From: CADAWZ01 sp045114665
GTDB lineage: Bacteria > Vulcanimicrobiota > CADAWZ01
Direction of reading: 5' to 3'
Assembly (NCBI GenBank): GCA_045114665.1
Contig: JBGUKW010000101.1
Location: 1 to 12,969 of the forward strand
Length of the DNA stretch: 12,969 nt
The notes under the pieces were generated by a model. That model saw only the letters and a program-made list of their open reading frames with translations. It searched no databases and had not been told where the DNA came from. This document shows positions 6,620 through 12,878 of the stretch, in pieces. The position numbers were made by a program, and so were the translations under genes. Within the stretch, counting starts at the first letter, position 1, and every line of letters begins with the position of its first letter.

Positions 6620-6730
6620 GTGATTTTGCTGGATTATTATAAAAAATTAGAGAAAGGAGAAGTTGCTCAAAAAATATATTTTAAGATTGTAGATATTATT
6701 TATCTACTATGTAGCTGTAGAGATATTTAA
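6620..6730 (+). CDS. Possible small ORF in the leader, 36 residues
   Basis: A GTG-initiated frame codes for a short lysine-rich then hydrophobic peptide (ILLDYYKKLEKGEVAQKIYF, ending YLLCSCRDI) and stops at TAA 6728-6730. It lies between the promoter near 6552-6580 and the glycine-rich gene. There is no convincing ribosome binding site, and the length is within chance, so this is only a candidate leader peptide or small protein. Confidence 0.2.
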   Translation: MILLDYYKKLEKGEVAQKIYFKIVDIIYLLCSCRDI

Positions 6731-6814
6731 GAGTCTATAATTTGATAGTGAAGAGTTTTTTTGATTATCAATGAATTATATTTGATTGTTTTTTGAGTGG
6801 CAGTTATATAGATT

Positions 6815-7174
6815 ATGTTAGGAATGAATATGGGATTTGTACCAGGCTTTATGCCTCCACCACCTCCACCAATGGGAATGCCTATTGGATTTGGTGGAAT
6901 GAGACCTCTTGGAATGCCAATGATTGGCAGACCATTTGTCATGGGTTGTGGCGGTCTTGCTGGCGGTCTTCTCGGTGCTAATTTAGGTGGAATGACAGGA
7001 ACCATGGTTGGCGGAGGACTCGGAAGCCAAATAGGTGGAATGCTCGGACATAGTATCGGTGGATTTAGTGGTGCTGCTCTCGGTTCAGCTTTAGGTGCAT
7101 TTACAGGCGGAATGCTTGGTGGTGCTGTTGGAAGTCATGTCGGTTGGAATGTAGGTTCTGGAATGATTTTCTAA
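6815..7174 (+). CDS. Glycine-zipper / poly-proline protein, function unknown
   Basis: This protein of 119 residues is almost wholly made of G, M, P and A. It opens with a methionine-rich start, then six prolines in FMPPPPPPMG at about 12-21. The rest is a long series of G-x-x-x-G and GG repeats from about residue 25 onward (GGLAGGLLGANLGGMTGTM; SQIGGMLGHSIGGFSGAALG; GAFTGGMLGGAVGSHVG). Such glycine zippers pack membrane-spanning or membrane-associated helices. Here they could form two to four hairpin-like passes, but no signal peptide is visible. Start choice is uncertain: ATG 6815 has only a poor site, whereas ATG 6830 has AGGA six bases upstream. Its base use is much more GC-rich than its neighbours, as the amino-acid content forces. 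It forms its own transcript, with a long leader before it and a terminator after it. Confidence 0.75.
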   Translation: MLGMNMGFVPGFMPPPPPPMGMPIGFGGMRPLGMPMIGRPFVMGCGGLAGGLLGANLGGMTGTMVGGGLGSQIGGMLGHSIGGFSGAALGSALGAFTGGMLGGAVGSHVGWNVGSGMIF

Positions 7175-7203
7175 ATTAAGCCTTTTATAATGAGTTTTGA
7201 ATG

Positions 7204-7239
7204 GCTGTCATAACTCCTTAGCTATGACAGCTCATTTAT
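7204..7239 (+). terminator. Terminator after the glycine-rich gene
   Basis: GCTGTCATA (7204-7212) pairs with TATGACAGC (7223-7231), a 9-bp stem with a 10-base loop, followed by a T-rich tract. It separates the glycine-rich gene from the promoter of the following operon. Confidence 0.75.
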
Positions 7240-7259
7240 TTTTATTATTTTCTTTGTTC

Positions 7260-7288
7260 TTGACATTCTTGTTATATTTTGATAATAT
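7260..7288 (+). promoter_or_regulatory. Promoter of the zinc-ribbon/NAT/DUF4416 operon
   Basis: A perfect TTGACA (7260-7265) and TAATAT (7283-7288) are 17 bp apart. The leader to the first start would be only about 25 bases. Confidence 0.8.
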
Positions 7289-7319
7289 TAAGAAGTTTTT
7301 TTTTGGGAGGATAAACTCA

Positions 7320-8588
7320 ATGACTCAAGACCCACTTTTTGAATTGACTCGTTCGCCTCAGCTCAATGTTCTTATTAATAGAACAAAAGAATTTTATGAA
7401 AATACTATAACAGATGCCGAGTTTAAGGAAAGTATAAAGACATTAAATTCATTTAGAAGAGAATTTAGATCATTTTTGAGAGAGCAGATAAAGTTTAATG
7501 CTATGACTTCTACTATGAAGCAACAGACAGAAATTATTGAACAGTCTCTTGAGAAAATCAGAGAAGGTCTTGAAGAAATGTATTCTTATTTCAATGATAG
7601 AAAACAGGAACACATAGATTCAGGACTTACAAAATGCAAATCTGCTTTTGAAAAATTACATGACTCTATTGAATCAATACAAAAAGAGGAAAAAGATACC
7701 CAAAAAACTTATTCTAAAGCTCCTCTTCAGAATGAATTAATGAGAATTGGCTATGCTTTAATTGATGGCAAAGTATCTCCTGATGCTTTTAAAATCAAAC
7801 TCGATTCTTTGAAAAATTCACTTAGAATGTATTATGGTTATTTTGATAAAATAGTTCCTCAATCTTCAGAAGCAGAATTTTTTAAAGAAAATGGTTCTAT
7901 AATAAAAAGTTGTGTCAGAGATTATATAAAAGCCCTTGAAGAAGTAGGTGTATTTTTTAAGGATTTGAATACCGAACATATAAAAGTTGGGCTACAAAAA
8001 TCAAATGAAGCTGCTGAAAAATTGATGGATTTTCAAAATCGTTTAAATGAGCTAAAATCTGTCAAAAATTGTTTTAGATGTGGCACAAAAAATTTGGCTT
8101 CTGCTAAAATTTGTTCATCCTGTGGAGCAACTCTCCCTGTTATTGGTGACGAAGAAGGCGGAGAAAACATAGATGTTAGAGTTGATGAAGATAATAACAT
8201 AAATAATACAAATCATGTTCAGACAGAACTTACAAAAAAAGTGTCTGATCTCGTTGCAGATTTCAAAAGTAGAAAAATATCTTCATCAGAAGCAAAGAAA
8301 AATTTGAGTCAAATAATAGATTCAGTTGTGCAAACTAAAAAAGATAAGGATAAATTTAAACTTCCGAGTGATTTAAGTGAAGATAATGAATATACATCAA
8401 TATTTAACAAAATGGAAAATTTGATGATTTCTGGATTAAATGAAATGGAAGATGGTTTGAGAAAAATTGAATCTTGTTTTGAAATTGAAGATGACTCTCA
8501 AATTGATTTTGCTCTTGAACAATTCTTTTTTGGAGCTGATAACCTCTCAAAAGTTGTCGTTATGTCAGAGAGTTTAAAAGATAGTTAA
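7320..8588 (+). CDS. Helical triple-repeat protein with a zinc ribbon, function unknown
   Basis: The protein has 422 residues and I do not recognise a named family. It is mostly charged helices and appears to contain three related segments (about 1-150, 160-245 and 300-415). Each runs from a short [IK]-[TS]-x-x-[AE]-F/A-x-x-x-[LI] stretch to a second helix pair with (E/D)-x-I-[DK]-x-[GA]-L, such as EHIDSGLTKCKSAFEKL, EHIKVGLQKSNEAAEKL and SQIDFALEQFFFGADNL. Between the second and third lies a zinc ribbon, C251-x2-C254 and C265-x2-C268, followed by an acidic, asparagine-rich linker. No signal peptide or membrane segment is seen, so it is likely cytoplasmic. ATG 7320 has GGGAGG nine bases upstream; the frame is open further up to 7197 but that part overlaps the terminator and promoter. 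The next gene starts at the base after its stop. Confidence 0.85.
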   Translation: MTQDPLFELTRSPQLNVLINRTKEFYENTITDAEFKESIKTLNSFRREFRSFLREQIKFNAMTSTMKQQTEIIEQSLEKIREGLEEMYSYFNDRKQEHIDSGLTKCKSAFEKLHDSIESIQKEEKDTQKTYSKAPLQNELMRIGYALIDGKVSPDAFKIKLDSLKNSLRMYYGYFDKIVPQSSEAEFFKENGSIIKSCVRDYIKALEEVGVFFKDLNTEHIKVGLQKSNEAAEKLMDFQNRLNELKSVKNCFRCGTKNLASAKICSSCGATLPVIGDEEGGENIDVRVDEDNNINNTNHVQTELTKKVSDLVADFKSRKISSSEAKKNLSQIIDSVVQTKKDKDKFKLPSDLSEDNEYTSIFNKMENLMISGLNEMEDGLRKIESCFEIEDDSQIDFALEQFFFGADNLSKVVVMSESLKDS

Positions 8589-9353
8589 ATGGAATCAACT
8601 GAGATATTTCAGAAAATATTTAAAGAAAAGTTAATTTTAAATTCGAGTAAATTACATTTCATATCTTCTATTATGTCTTGTTTTAGAGATATACCTTATG
8701 AAAATATTTCTAAAATAAATTTGTCAAAACCTACATTGAGAACTCCAGATATTGTTATGCATGATTTTGAAAAGTTTGGATTAGGTGGAACTTGTTTTTC
8801 CCTAACTTGGCTTTTAAAAGTCATGCTTAATTATTTTGGGGAAGAATTTGCAGTATATTCAGCAGATCGAACTTATGGAGAAAATACACATTGTGCAGGA
8901 GTTTGGACTGATTTAAATGGCGATAAATATCTCCTCGATGTCGGTTATCTTATTTTTACCCCCGTTTTAATTCCTCAAAATGAAAAAGAATCAGAATTTT
9001 CTTTTGGTTCTTTTGATTTTAAAATTGTCAATTCAAATTCAAGACTTCAAGTTTATTCAAAGACAAAAAATGCTGATTATAAGTTTCGTTATGTCATAAA
9101 AATGGATAAAATTTCAGATTCAGATTTTATGGATATATGGATAAAAAGTTTTGAATTTGCTATGATGAACAATATTATTGTCAATAAATATTTAGGTTCT
9201 GATTTGGTTTATATAAAAGATTGTAGAATAAATTTTGCAGGAAAAGCAAAAAAAGTTTCACAAGATGAAGCTATCAATTTTATTTCTGAATTGGGAATTT
9301 CATCAACAGAAACAAAAAAGGCTTTTGATAAAATACAAAATGGAAAAAATTAA
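8589..9353 (+). CDS. Arylamine N-acetyltransferase-like protein
   Basis: The 254-residue sequence shows the order of motifs of the arylamine N-acetyltransferase (NAT) family, which moves an acyl group from a CoA thioester to an amine through a cysteine. IPYENIS (35-41) corresponds to the family's PFENL. GLGGTCFSL (64-72) holds the likely catalytic C69, THCAGVW (100-106) holds H101, and LLDVGY (115-120) holds D117, giving a complete Cys-His-Asp triad. It departs from typical NATs in having leucine where the R of RGGxCFE is usual, and DVGYL for DVGFG. Substrate preference cannot be inferred; some family members act as amide synthases in antibiotic pathways. The start ATG directly follows the TAA of the zinc-ribbon gene, and its end overlaps the next gene by 14 bp, so the three are one operon. 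Confidence 0.85.
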   Translation: MESTEIFQKIFKEKLILNSSKLHFISSIMSCFRDIPYENISKINLSKPTLRTPDIVMHDFEKFGLGGTCFSLTWLLKVMLNYFGEEFAVYSADRTYGENTHCAGVWTDLNGDKYLLDVGYLIFTPVLIPQNEKESEFSFGSFDFKIVNSNSRLQVYSKTKNADYKFRYVIKMDKISDSDFMDIWIKSFEFAMMNNIIVNKYLGSDLVYIKDCRINFAGKAKKVSQDEAINFISELGISSTETKKAFDKIQNGKN

Positions 9354-9858
9354 ATTATTTTACGCAATATTATTTAATGACACAGATTTATTGGAAAAGG
9401 CAAAAGAGCTTCTTATAAAAAAATGGGGAGCTATTGATTTCATCAGTAAACCATTTCCTTTTGATGGTACTTCATATTATGAGCCAGAGATGGGAAAAGG
9501 TCTCTCGAGAATTTTTGTCTCTTTTGATGAATTACAGCCACCTTCTATTTTGCCTGAATCAAAAAATGTTGCAACTGAGATTGAAAATATTTTTGCTATT
9601 GATGGAAAAAGAAAAATAAATCTCGATCCAGGTTATCTTGATTATGCAAAACTTGTGCTTGTAAGTGGAAAATATGCTCCACATAAACTTTGGATAGCAG
9701 ATGGCATGTATGCAGATTTTACACTTATCTATTCAAAGGGAAAATTTCAAAAATTCAACTGGACTTTTCCTGATTTTGCAAAAGGCATTTATGATTCATC
9801 TCTTTTAAAAATTAGAGATTTGTATAAAAAGAAAGTGAATTCTTTGTCAAAAACATAG
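9340..9858 (+). CDS. DUF4416 family protein
   Basis: These 172 residues match the DUF4416 pattern I know. KLFYAILFNDTDLLEKA comes at the start, then WGAIDFISKPFPFDGTSYYE, EMGKGLSRIFVSF, KINLDPGYLDYAKLVLVSGK near the middle, and FTLIYSKGKF and TFPDFAKGIY toward the end. The whole family domain is present, from start to finish. The function of DUF4416 is unknown; it occurs in delta-proteobacteria, spirochaetes and several candidate phyla, mostly as a stand-alone cytoplasmic protein. I chose ATG 9340, inside the end of the NAT-like gene, because family similarity begins exactly there. The 35 codons open upstream only repeat NAT sequence in another frame. No clear terminator follows, so transcription may run on into the broken DUF6273 gene. 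Confidence 0.9.
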   Translation: MEKIKLFYAILFNDTDLLEKAKELLIKKWGAIDFISKPFPFDGTSYYEPEMGKGLSRIFVSFDELQPPSILPESKNVATEIENIFAIDGKRKINLDPGYLDYAKLVLVSGKYAPHKLWIADGMYADFTLIYSKGKFQKFNWTFPDFAKGIYDSSLLKIRDLYKKKVNSLSKT

Positions 9859-9900
9859 TGAAAAGATTTTTTTCTATCTAAGAAAAATAGAGGAGGTTTT

Positions 9901-9972
9901 ATGAAAAAACAATATAAGCTTGCGACTTTCTTAATTATTTTGTGTTTGTGTTTTTTTTGTTACATGGTTTAA
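9901..9972 (+). pseudogene. Orphaned signal peptide of a DUF6273 lipoprotein
   Basis: ATG 9901 has an excellent GAGGAGG site and encodes MKKQYKLATFLIILCLCFFC followed by YMV and a stop at 9970-9972. The paralogue at 11424 starts with a very similar peptide, followed by a lipobox (FTGC) and the rest of a lipoprotein. Here the frame is lost just after the hydrophobic core. A run of eight T (9951-9958) lies in it; one T fewer would continue the frame as ..FFVTWFNKNIQS.., which aligns with the paralogue but lacks the lipobox cysteine and stops again at 10034-10036. Two separate changes would be needed to rejoin it to the DUF6273 domain. Confidence 0.75.
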
Positions 9973-10067
9973 TAAAAATATACAATCAAAAAACATAACT
10001 GTTTCATCAGTTGACTGGGATGATGATAATGTTTAATAAAAATATACAATCAAAAAATATCACTGTT
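9967..10067 (+). repeat. 37-bp direct duplication, 64-bp offset
   Basis: Bases 9967-10003 and 10031-10067 match at 35 of 37 positions and are separated by 27 bp. Because 64 is not a multiple of three, the second copy is in a different frame from the first. This is what separates the signal peptide from the DUF6273 domain. Confidence 0.9.
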
Positions 10068-10595
10068 GGCGATTATATAAAATTTGGCAGTTATTCACAG
10101 ACTGCAAGTGGCCAAGTTCAGCCTATAGAATGGCAGGTATTGTTAATAGAAAATAATAAAATGCTTGTCATTTCTCGCTATGGTCTTGAAACGAGGCGTT
10201 TTGATCCATCTTCGCAAGTTTGGTCAAATAGTGAAATTCGCCAGTGGTTAAATGGTGAGTTTTATAATAAAGCATTTACAGAGCAAGAGAAGAAATCGAT
10301 AAATCTTTCTAATCTTTCAGATGTAAGGACAACTGATCATGTTTTTCTTTTGAGTAGGGACGAGGCAGGAAAATATTTTTCTAATAATGAAGCGAGAAAA
10401 TGCGAGCCTACTGAATATGCTAAAAAAAATGGTGCAGATGTTAGGAATGGTTATATTTGGTGGTGGCTTCGTTCTCCTGATCCTGATTTTAGTGGAAATG
10501 TTTATTGTGTCAATATTGACGGTTATATCATCTACGGCAACGGTGTTAGTTATGCTGATGTTGTTGTTCGTTCCGCTCTATGGATCAATCTTTAA
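10011..10595 (+). CDS. DUF6273 domain protein, separated from its signal peptide
   Basis: The domain begins at VGDYIKFGSYSQ and runs through PIEWQVL, MLVISRYGLETRRFD, WSNSEIRQWLNGEFYNKAF, VFLLSRDEAGKYF and WWWLRSPDPD to the closing RSALWINL. This is a full DUF6273 domain, known from secreted and lipoproteins and related in style to C-type-lectin/sulfatase-modifying-factor folds. No function is established. The frame opens at TTG 10011, with ATGs at 10020 and 10029; none has a good ribosome binding site, and the proper signal-peptide start at 9901 is out of frame. It may be a pseudogene, or an unexported product made at low level. It is similar throughout to the intact lipoprotein at 11424-12296, except in the last 30 residues, where the two diverge strongly. 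Confidence 0.75.
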   Translation: MTGMMIMFNKNIQSKNITVGDYIKFGSYSQTASGQVQPIEWQVLLIENNKMLVISRYGLETRRFDPSSQVWSNSEIRQWLNGEFYNKAFTEQEKKSINLSNLSDVRTTDHVFLLSRDEAGKYFSNNEARKCEPTEYAKKNGADVRNGYIWWWLRSPDPDFSGNVYCVNIDGYIIYGNGVSYADVVVRSALWINL

Positions 10596-10609
10596 TCTTT
10601 TAAATCAAG

Positions 10610-10636
10610 CTCCTTAATTTTTAAAAAATTAAGGAG
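10610..10636. terminator. Palindromic hairpin after the DUF6273 gene, uncertain terminator
   Basis: CTCCTTAATTT (10610-10620) pairs with AAATTAAGGAG (10626-10636), a perfect 11-bp stem. On the plus strand it is followed by A, not T, so it is not a classic terminator for the gene before it. A second small hairpin (GGTGC/GCACC within 10650-10670), followed by CCCTTTTGGG and TTTTT, may help. Confidence 0.4.
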
Positions 10637-10719
10637 AAAAAAATTGCGTTAGGTGCTAATCTTGCACCCTTTTGGGCGCTAATTTTTGATTATTATAATT
10701 TTGTTTATATCTCGAAAAT

Positions 10720-11292
10720 ATGTATAATATTGAAGAATATGCGACATTGGGAAATAGAATCTGGAAAGCATTAAAAGTTGGCAATATTGAAAATGTAGTA
10801 AAATTATTTAATCAAGCATTAAAGCCAATTCCTTACGACGATTTTTCTGAAAACAAAGAAAAAAATATTAAAAATAGCGAAGCAGAACGAGGAGAATATT
10901 GGTATCGTTCATTATTTATGATGTTATTAAATGCCACAGGATTAACTGCTTATCCTGAGCCTCATGATTTTCAAGGTCGTTCTGATTTTGTGATTCAATT
11001 TGAAGACCACATAATAATTATTGAGTTTAAATTTGCAAAAAAATCTTCTGAAGTTGCAAAAATGCGGAAACAAGGTGAAGAGCAAGTAGCTAAATATGCA
11101 GAGACTTATGGAGATATAGACTTCTTTATAAATGAAGGAGAAAAAAAATAAATAACAAAAAAGTAATTACAGCCGTTTTTGTTGCAGATGATGAAATAAG
11201 GCAGATTGTGATTTGAAGAGATTGTGAAAAAACTTGATTCTTTTTTGACAAAAGAAAAACAAGTTAAAGAAATAGCAGAAAAAGAAAAGTAA
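10720..11292 (+). pseudogene. Remnant of a PD-(D/E)XK nuclease / AAA-ATPase-like protein
   Basis: The first frame (10720-11151, 143 codons) carries the C-terminal nuclease domain of the family whose full members have an N-terminal AAA-ATPase-like domain and a PD-(D/E)XK end (PDDEXK_9 type). The pattern is IPYDDF, then YWYRSLFMMLL, then E80, GRSD with D89, and IIEFKFAK with E102 and K104. The ATPase part is missing; upstream is non-coding. The frame ends in a run of eight A (11141-11148). A -1 shift there continues as NNKKVITAVFVADDEIRQIV up to a stop at 11214-11216, which suits the end of the family domain. Returning to the first frame gives FEEIVKKLDSFLTKEKQVKE and more up to the stop at 11290-11292. 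With the N-terminus missing and two shifts, decay is the simplest reading. Confidence 0.75.
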
Positions 11293-11356
11293 CTTTGTAA
11301 ACTATTCAATAATTAACTGCAAAATTAATAACAAAAATTGATTTCCGTGGAGTAAA

Positions 11357-11440
11357 ATGGCGAAAAAAAAGAAAATGGAAAATTCGTACCTTTATTTCAT
11401 AATCAGGAAAAATGAGAGGTTTTATGCAAAAACAACATAA
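11357..11440 (+). CDS. Possible 27-residue leader ORF
   Basis: ATG 11357 has GGAG a few bases upstream and encodes a basic peptide beginning MAKKKKMENSYLYFIIRK. It ends at TAA 11438-11440, overlapping the lipoprotein start in another frame. It may couple translation to the lipoprotein gene or be chance. Confidence 0.2.
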   Translation: MAKKKKMENSYLYFIIRKNERFYAKTT

Positions 11441-12296
11441 ACTTATTACATTGCTAATTATTTTGTTTTTATGCTTTATTTTTACAGGTTGTAAAAATAA
11501 TATACAATCAAGGCAGGATGAATGGACTTGCACTTGTGGAATAGTAAATACAGGTAATTTTTGTGGTATTTGTGGATCAGCTAAGTCTATTTGGACTTGT
11601 AGTTGTGGAACTGTTAATACAACTAAATTCTGTACAAATTGTGGGAAACAAAAAGAAAATCAACAAGAACAAAGGCAACAAGTACAACAAAATCAAATAT
11701 CAAATATTAAACAGGTTGTACCTATAGAAGACGCAAGGGAAACTTTAAATTCTTTTAAAAATGCAAAAGTTGGGGATTATGTGAAATTTGGCAATTATCC
11801 ACAGACTGGAGAAGGTGAAGAACAACCTATAGAATGGCAAATATTGGCTAAAGAAAATAATAAAATGCTTGTTATATCGAGATATGCTCTTGAAGCAAAG
11901 CGTTTTGATGATAATTCAAATAATTGGAAAAAAAGTGAAATTCGTCAATGGTTGAATGGTGATTTTTACAATAAGGTTTTTAATGAAAAAGAGAAGAAAT
12001 ATATAAAATCTTCTAATCTTTCAGATGTTGGGACAACTGATAATGTATTTTTGTTGAGTACAAAAGAAGCAAAAAGATACTTTGTTAATAAGGAAATTAG
12101 AAAGTGTAAAGTAACTGATTATGCAAAAAAGAATAGTGATTGGATAGATGATAATGATTTTAGTTGGTGGTGGCTTCGCTCTATTGATCCTACTTATGGT
12201 AATGTTGTCTGTCTTGTAGGTAGAACAGGCAATGTCAGCAGTAGTGATGTTAGTTTTGAAATTTTCGTTCGCCCCGCTTTATGGATTAATATTTAG
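11424..12296 (+). CDS. DUF6273 lipoprotein with two extracytoplasmic zinc ribbons
   Basis: The 290-residue product starts with a lipoprotein signal peptide, MQKQHKLITLLIILFLCFIF, and lipobox FTGC with C23 as the lipid anchor. Two zinc ribbons follow: C36/C38 with C47/C50, and C59/C61 with C70/C73. Both have the form W-T-C-x-C-G-x-V-N-T-x-x-F-C-x-x-C-G. A glutamine-rich linker (about 75-95) leads to a complete DUF6273 domain from VGDYVKFGNYPQ (about 116) to RPALWINI. It should sit on the outer face of the cytoplasmic membrane or in the periplasm/outer membrane. I chose ATG 11424 rather than the in-frame ATG 11412, because the spacing from GAGAGG and the first residues match the paralogue at 9901. 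It is a duplicate of the 9901-10595 gene with the frame preserved, but the paralogue lacks the zinc ribbons. Confidence 0.88.
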   Translation: MQKQHKLITLLIILFLCFIFTGCKNNIQSRQDEWTCTCGIVNTGNFCGICGSAKSIWTCSCGTVNTTKFCTNCGKQKENQQEQRQQVQQNQISNIKQVVPIEDARETLNSFKNAKVGDYVKFGNYPQTGEGEEQPIEWQILAKENNKMLVISRYALEAKRFDDNSNNWKKSEIRQWLNGDFYNKVFNEKEKKYIKSSNLSDVGTTDNVFLLSTKEAKRYFVNKEIRKCKVTDYAKKNSDWIDDNDFSWWWLRSIDPTYGNVVCLVGRTGNVSSSDVSFEIFVRPALWINI

Positions 12297-12417
12297 GGGA
12301 GGTAAACTTTATTTCTTATAAATTTACATTGTTTATTTTCAGCTTACGCCACTTTTTGGATATAATTTGAAATTTTTAAAAGAAATATCAAAAAATAATC
12401 CAAAGTTGATAACAGAA

Positions 12418-12878
12418 TTATAATTGAAACAAAATTTGTTCATCGACTTTTTGATATTTTTGTAAAGTTTTTTGCATTTCAAGATTCCAAGAAATATCAT
12501 TTGTATTTTTATATCTTGAATATGGAAAATTTGGATAAGAAGGAAGTTTTTCTCCGCTCATATCTGCAATAATAGTTCTTGCTATTGCTTCTCCAAGTTT
12601 AATTGGAACTGCATTTCCAATTTGTCTATATCGTTCTAAAATAGGACCACATATTTTCCAATCTTTTGGAAATCCTTGTATAGCTATATATTCTTCAACA
12701 TTTAATGGTCGATCTTCTGTTGGGTGGCATAAATCGGTTGCTGGCATTGTTGGATTTGTAACTAAAGTAGGAGAAGGTTTGTCATAAGATAACCTACTGA
12801 TACTTTTAACAATCTTGCCGTATCGCCCATTATTTCATGATTTTTAATTCTGAGAATCCTCATAAATTCACCAAATTT
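12418..12878 (-). pseudogene. Degraded C5-cytosine DNA methyltransferase, C-terminal part
   Basis: Read on the minus strand from about 12834 to the stop at 12418, the frame gives GRYGKIVKSISRLSYDKPSP, then PATDLCHPTEDRPLNVEEYI, AIQGFPKDW (the family's motif IX region) and YRQIGNAVPIKLGEAIA (motif X). This is the C-terminal end of a Dcm-type C5-cytosine methyltransferase. A TGA at 12835-12837 breaks the frame. In another frame just upstream, KFGEFMRILRIKNHEIM (about 12828-12878) contains short pieces that resemble earlier parts of such enzymes, apparently joined by a deletion. The catalytic PCQ motif and the SAM-binding motif are absent. The gene is dead, or else its intact part lies in a rearranged place outside the window. 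A start at ATG 12747 would give a 109-residue fragment without catalytic residues. Confidence 0.8.

Noticed and set aside
6727..7005. Minus-strand proline/glycine-rich open frame opposite the glycine-rich gene
   Set aside because: It is the complement of glycine and proline codons of the plus-strand gene and has no start signals.
7197..7319. Upstream extension of the zinc-ribbon protein to 7197
   Set aside because: It would run through a terminator hairpin and a consensus promoter, while ATG 7320 has a strong ribosome binding site.
9235..9339. Upstream extension of the DUF4416 protein to 9235
   Set aside because: The added residues are another frame of the NAT-like gene; DUF4416 similarity starts at ATG 9340.
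11106..11533. Two minus-strand open frames opposite the nuclease remnant and lipoprotein start
   Set aside because: Low-complexity F/S/C/N-rich translations of A-rich plus-strand DNA; no start signals.
12322..12423. Short plus-strand frame (33 codons) after the lipoprotein, ending at the methyltransferase stop
   Set aside because: It reads like protein (LKFLKEISKNNPKLITEL) but has no start codon with a binding site; too short to separate from chance in AT-rich DNA.
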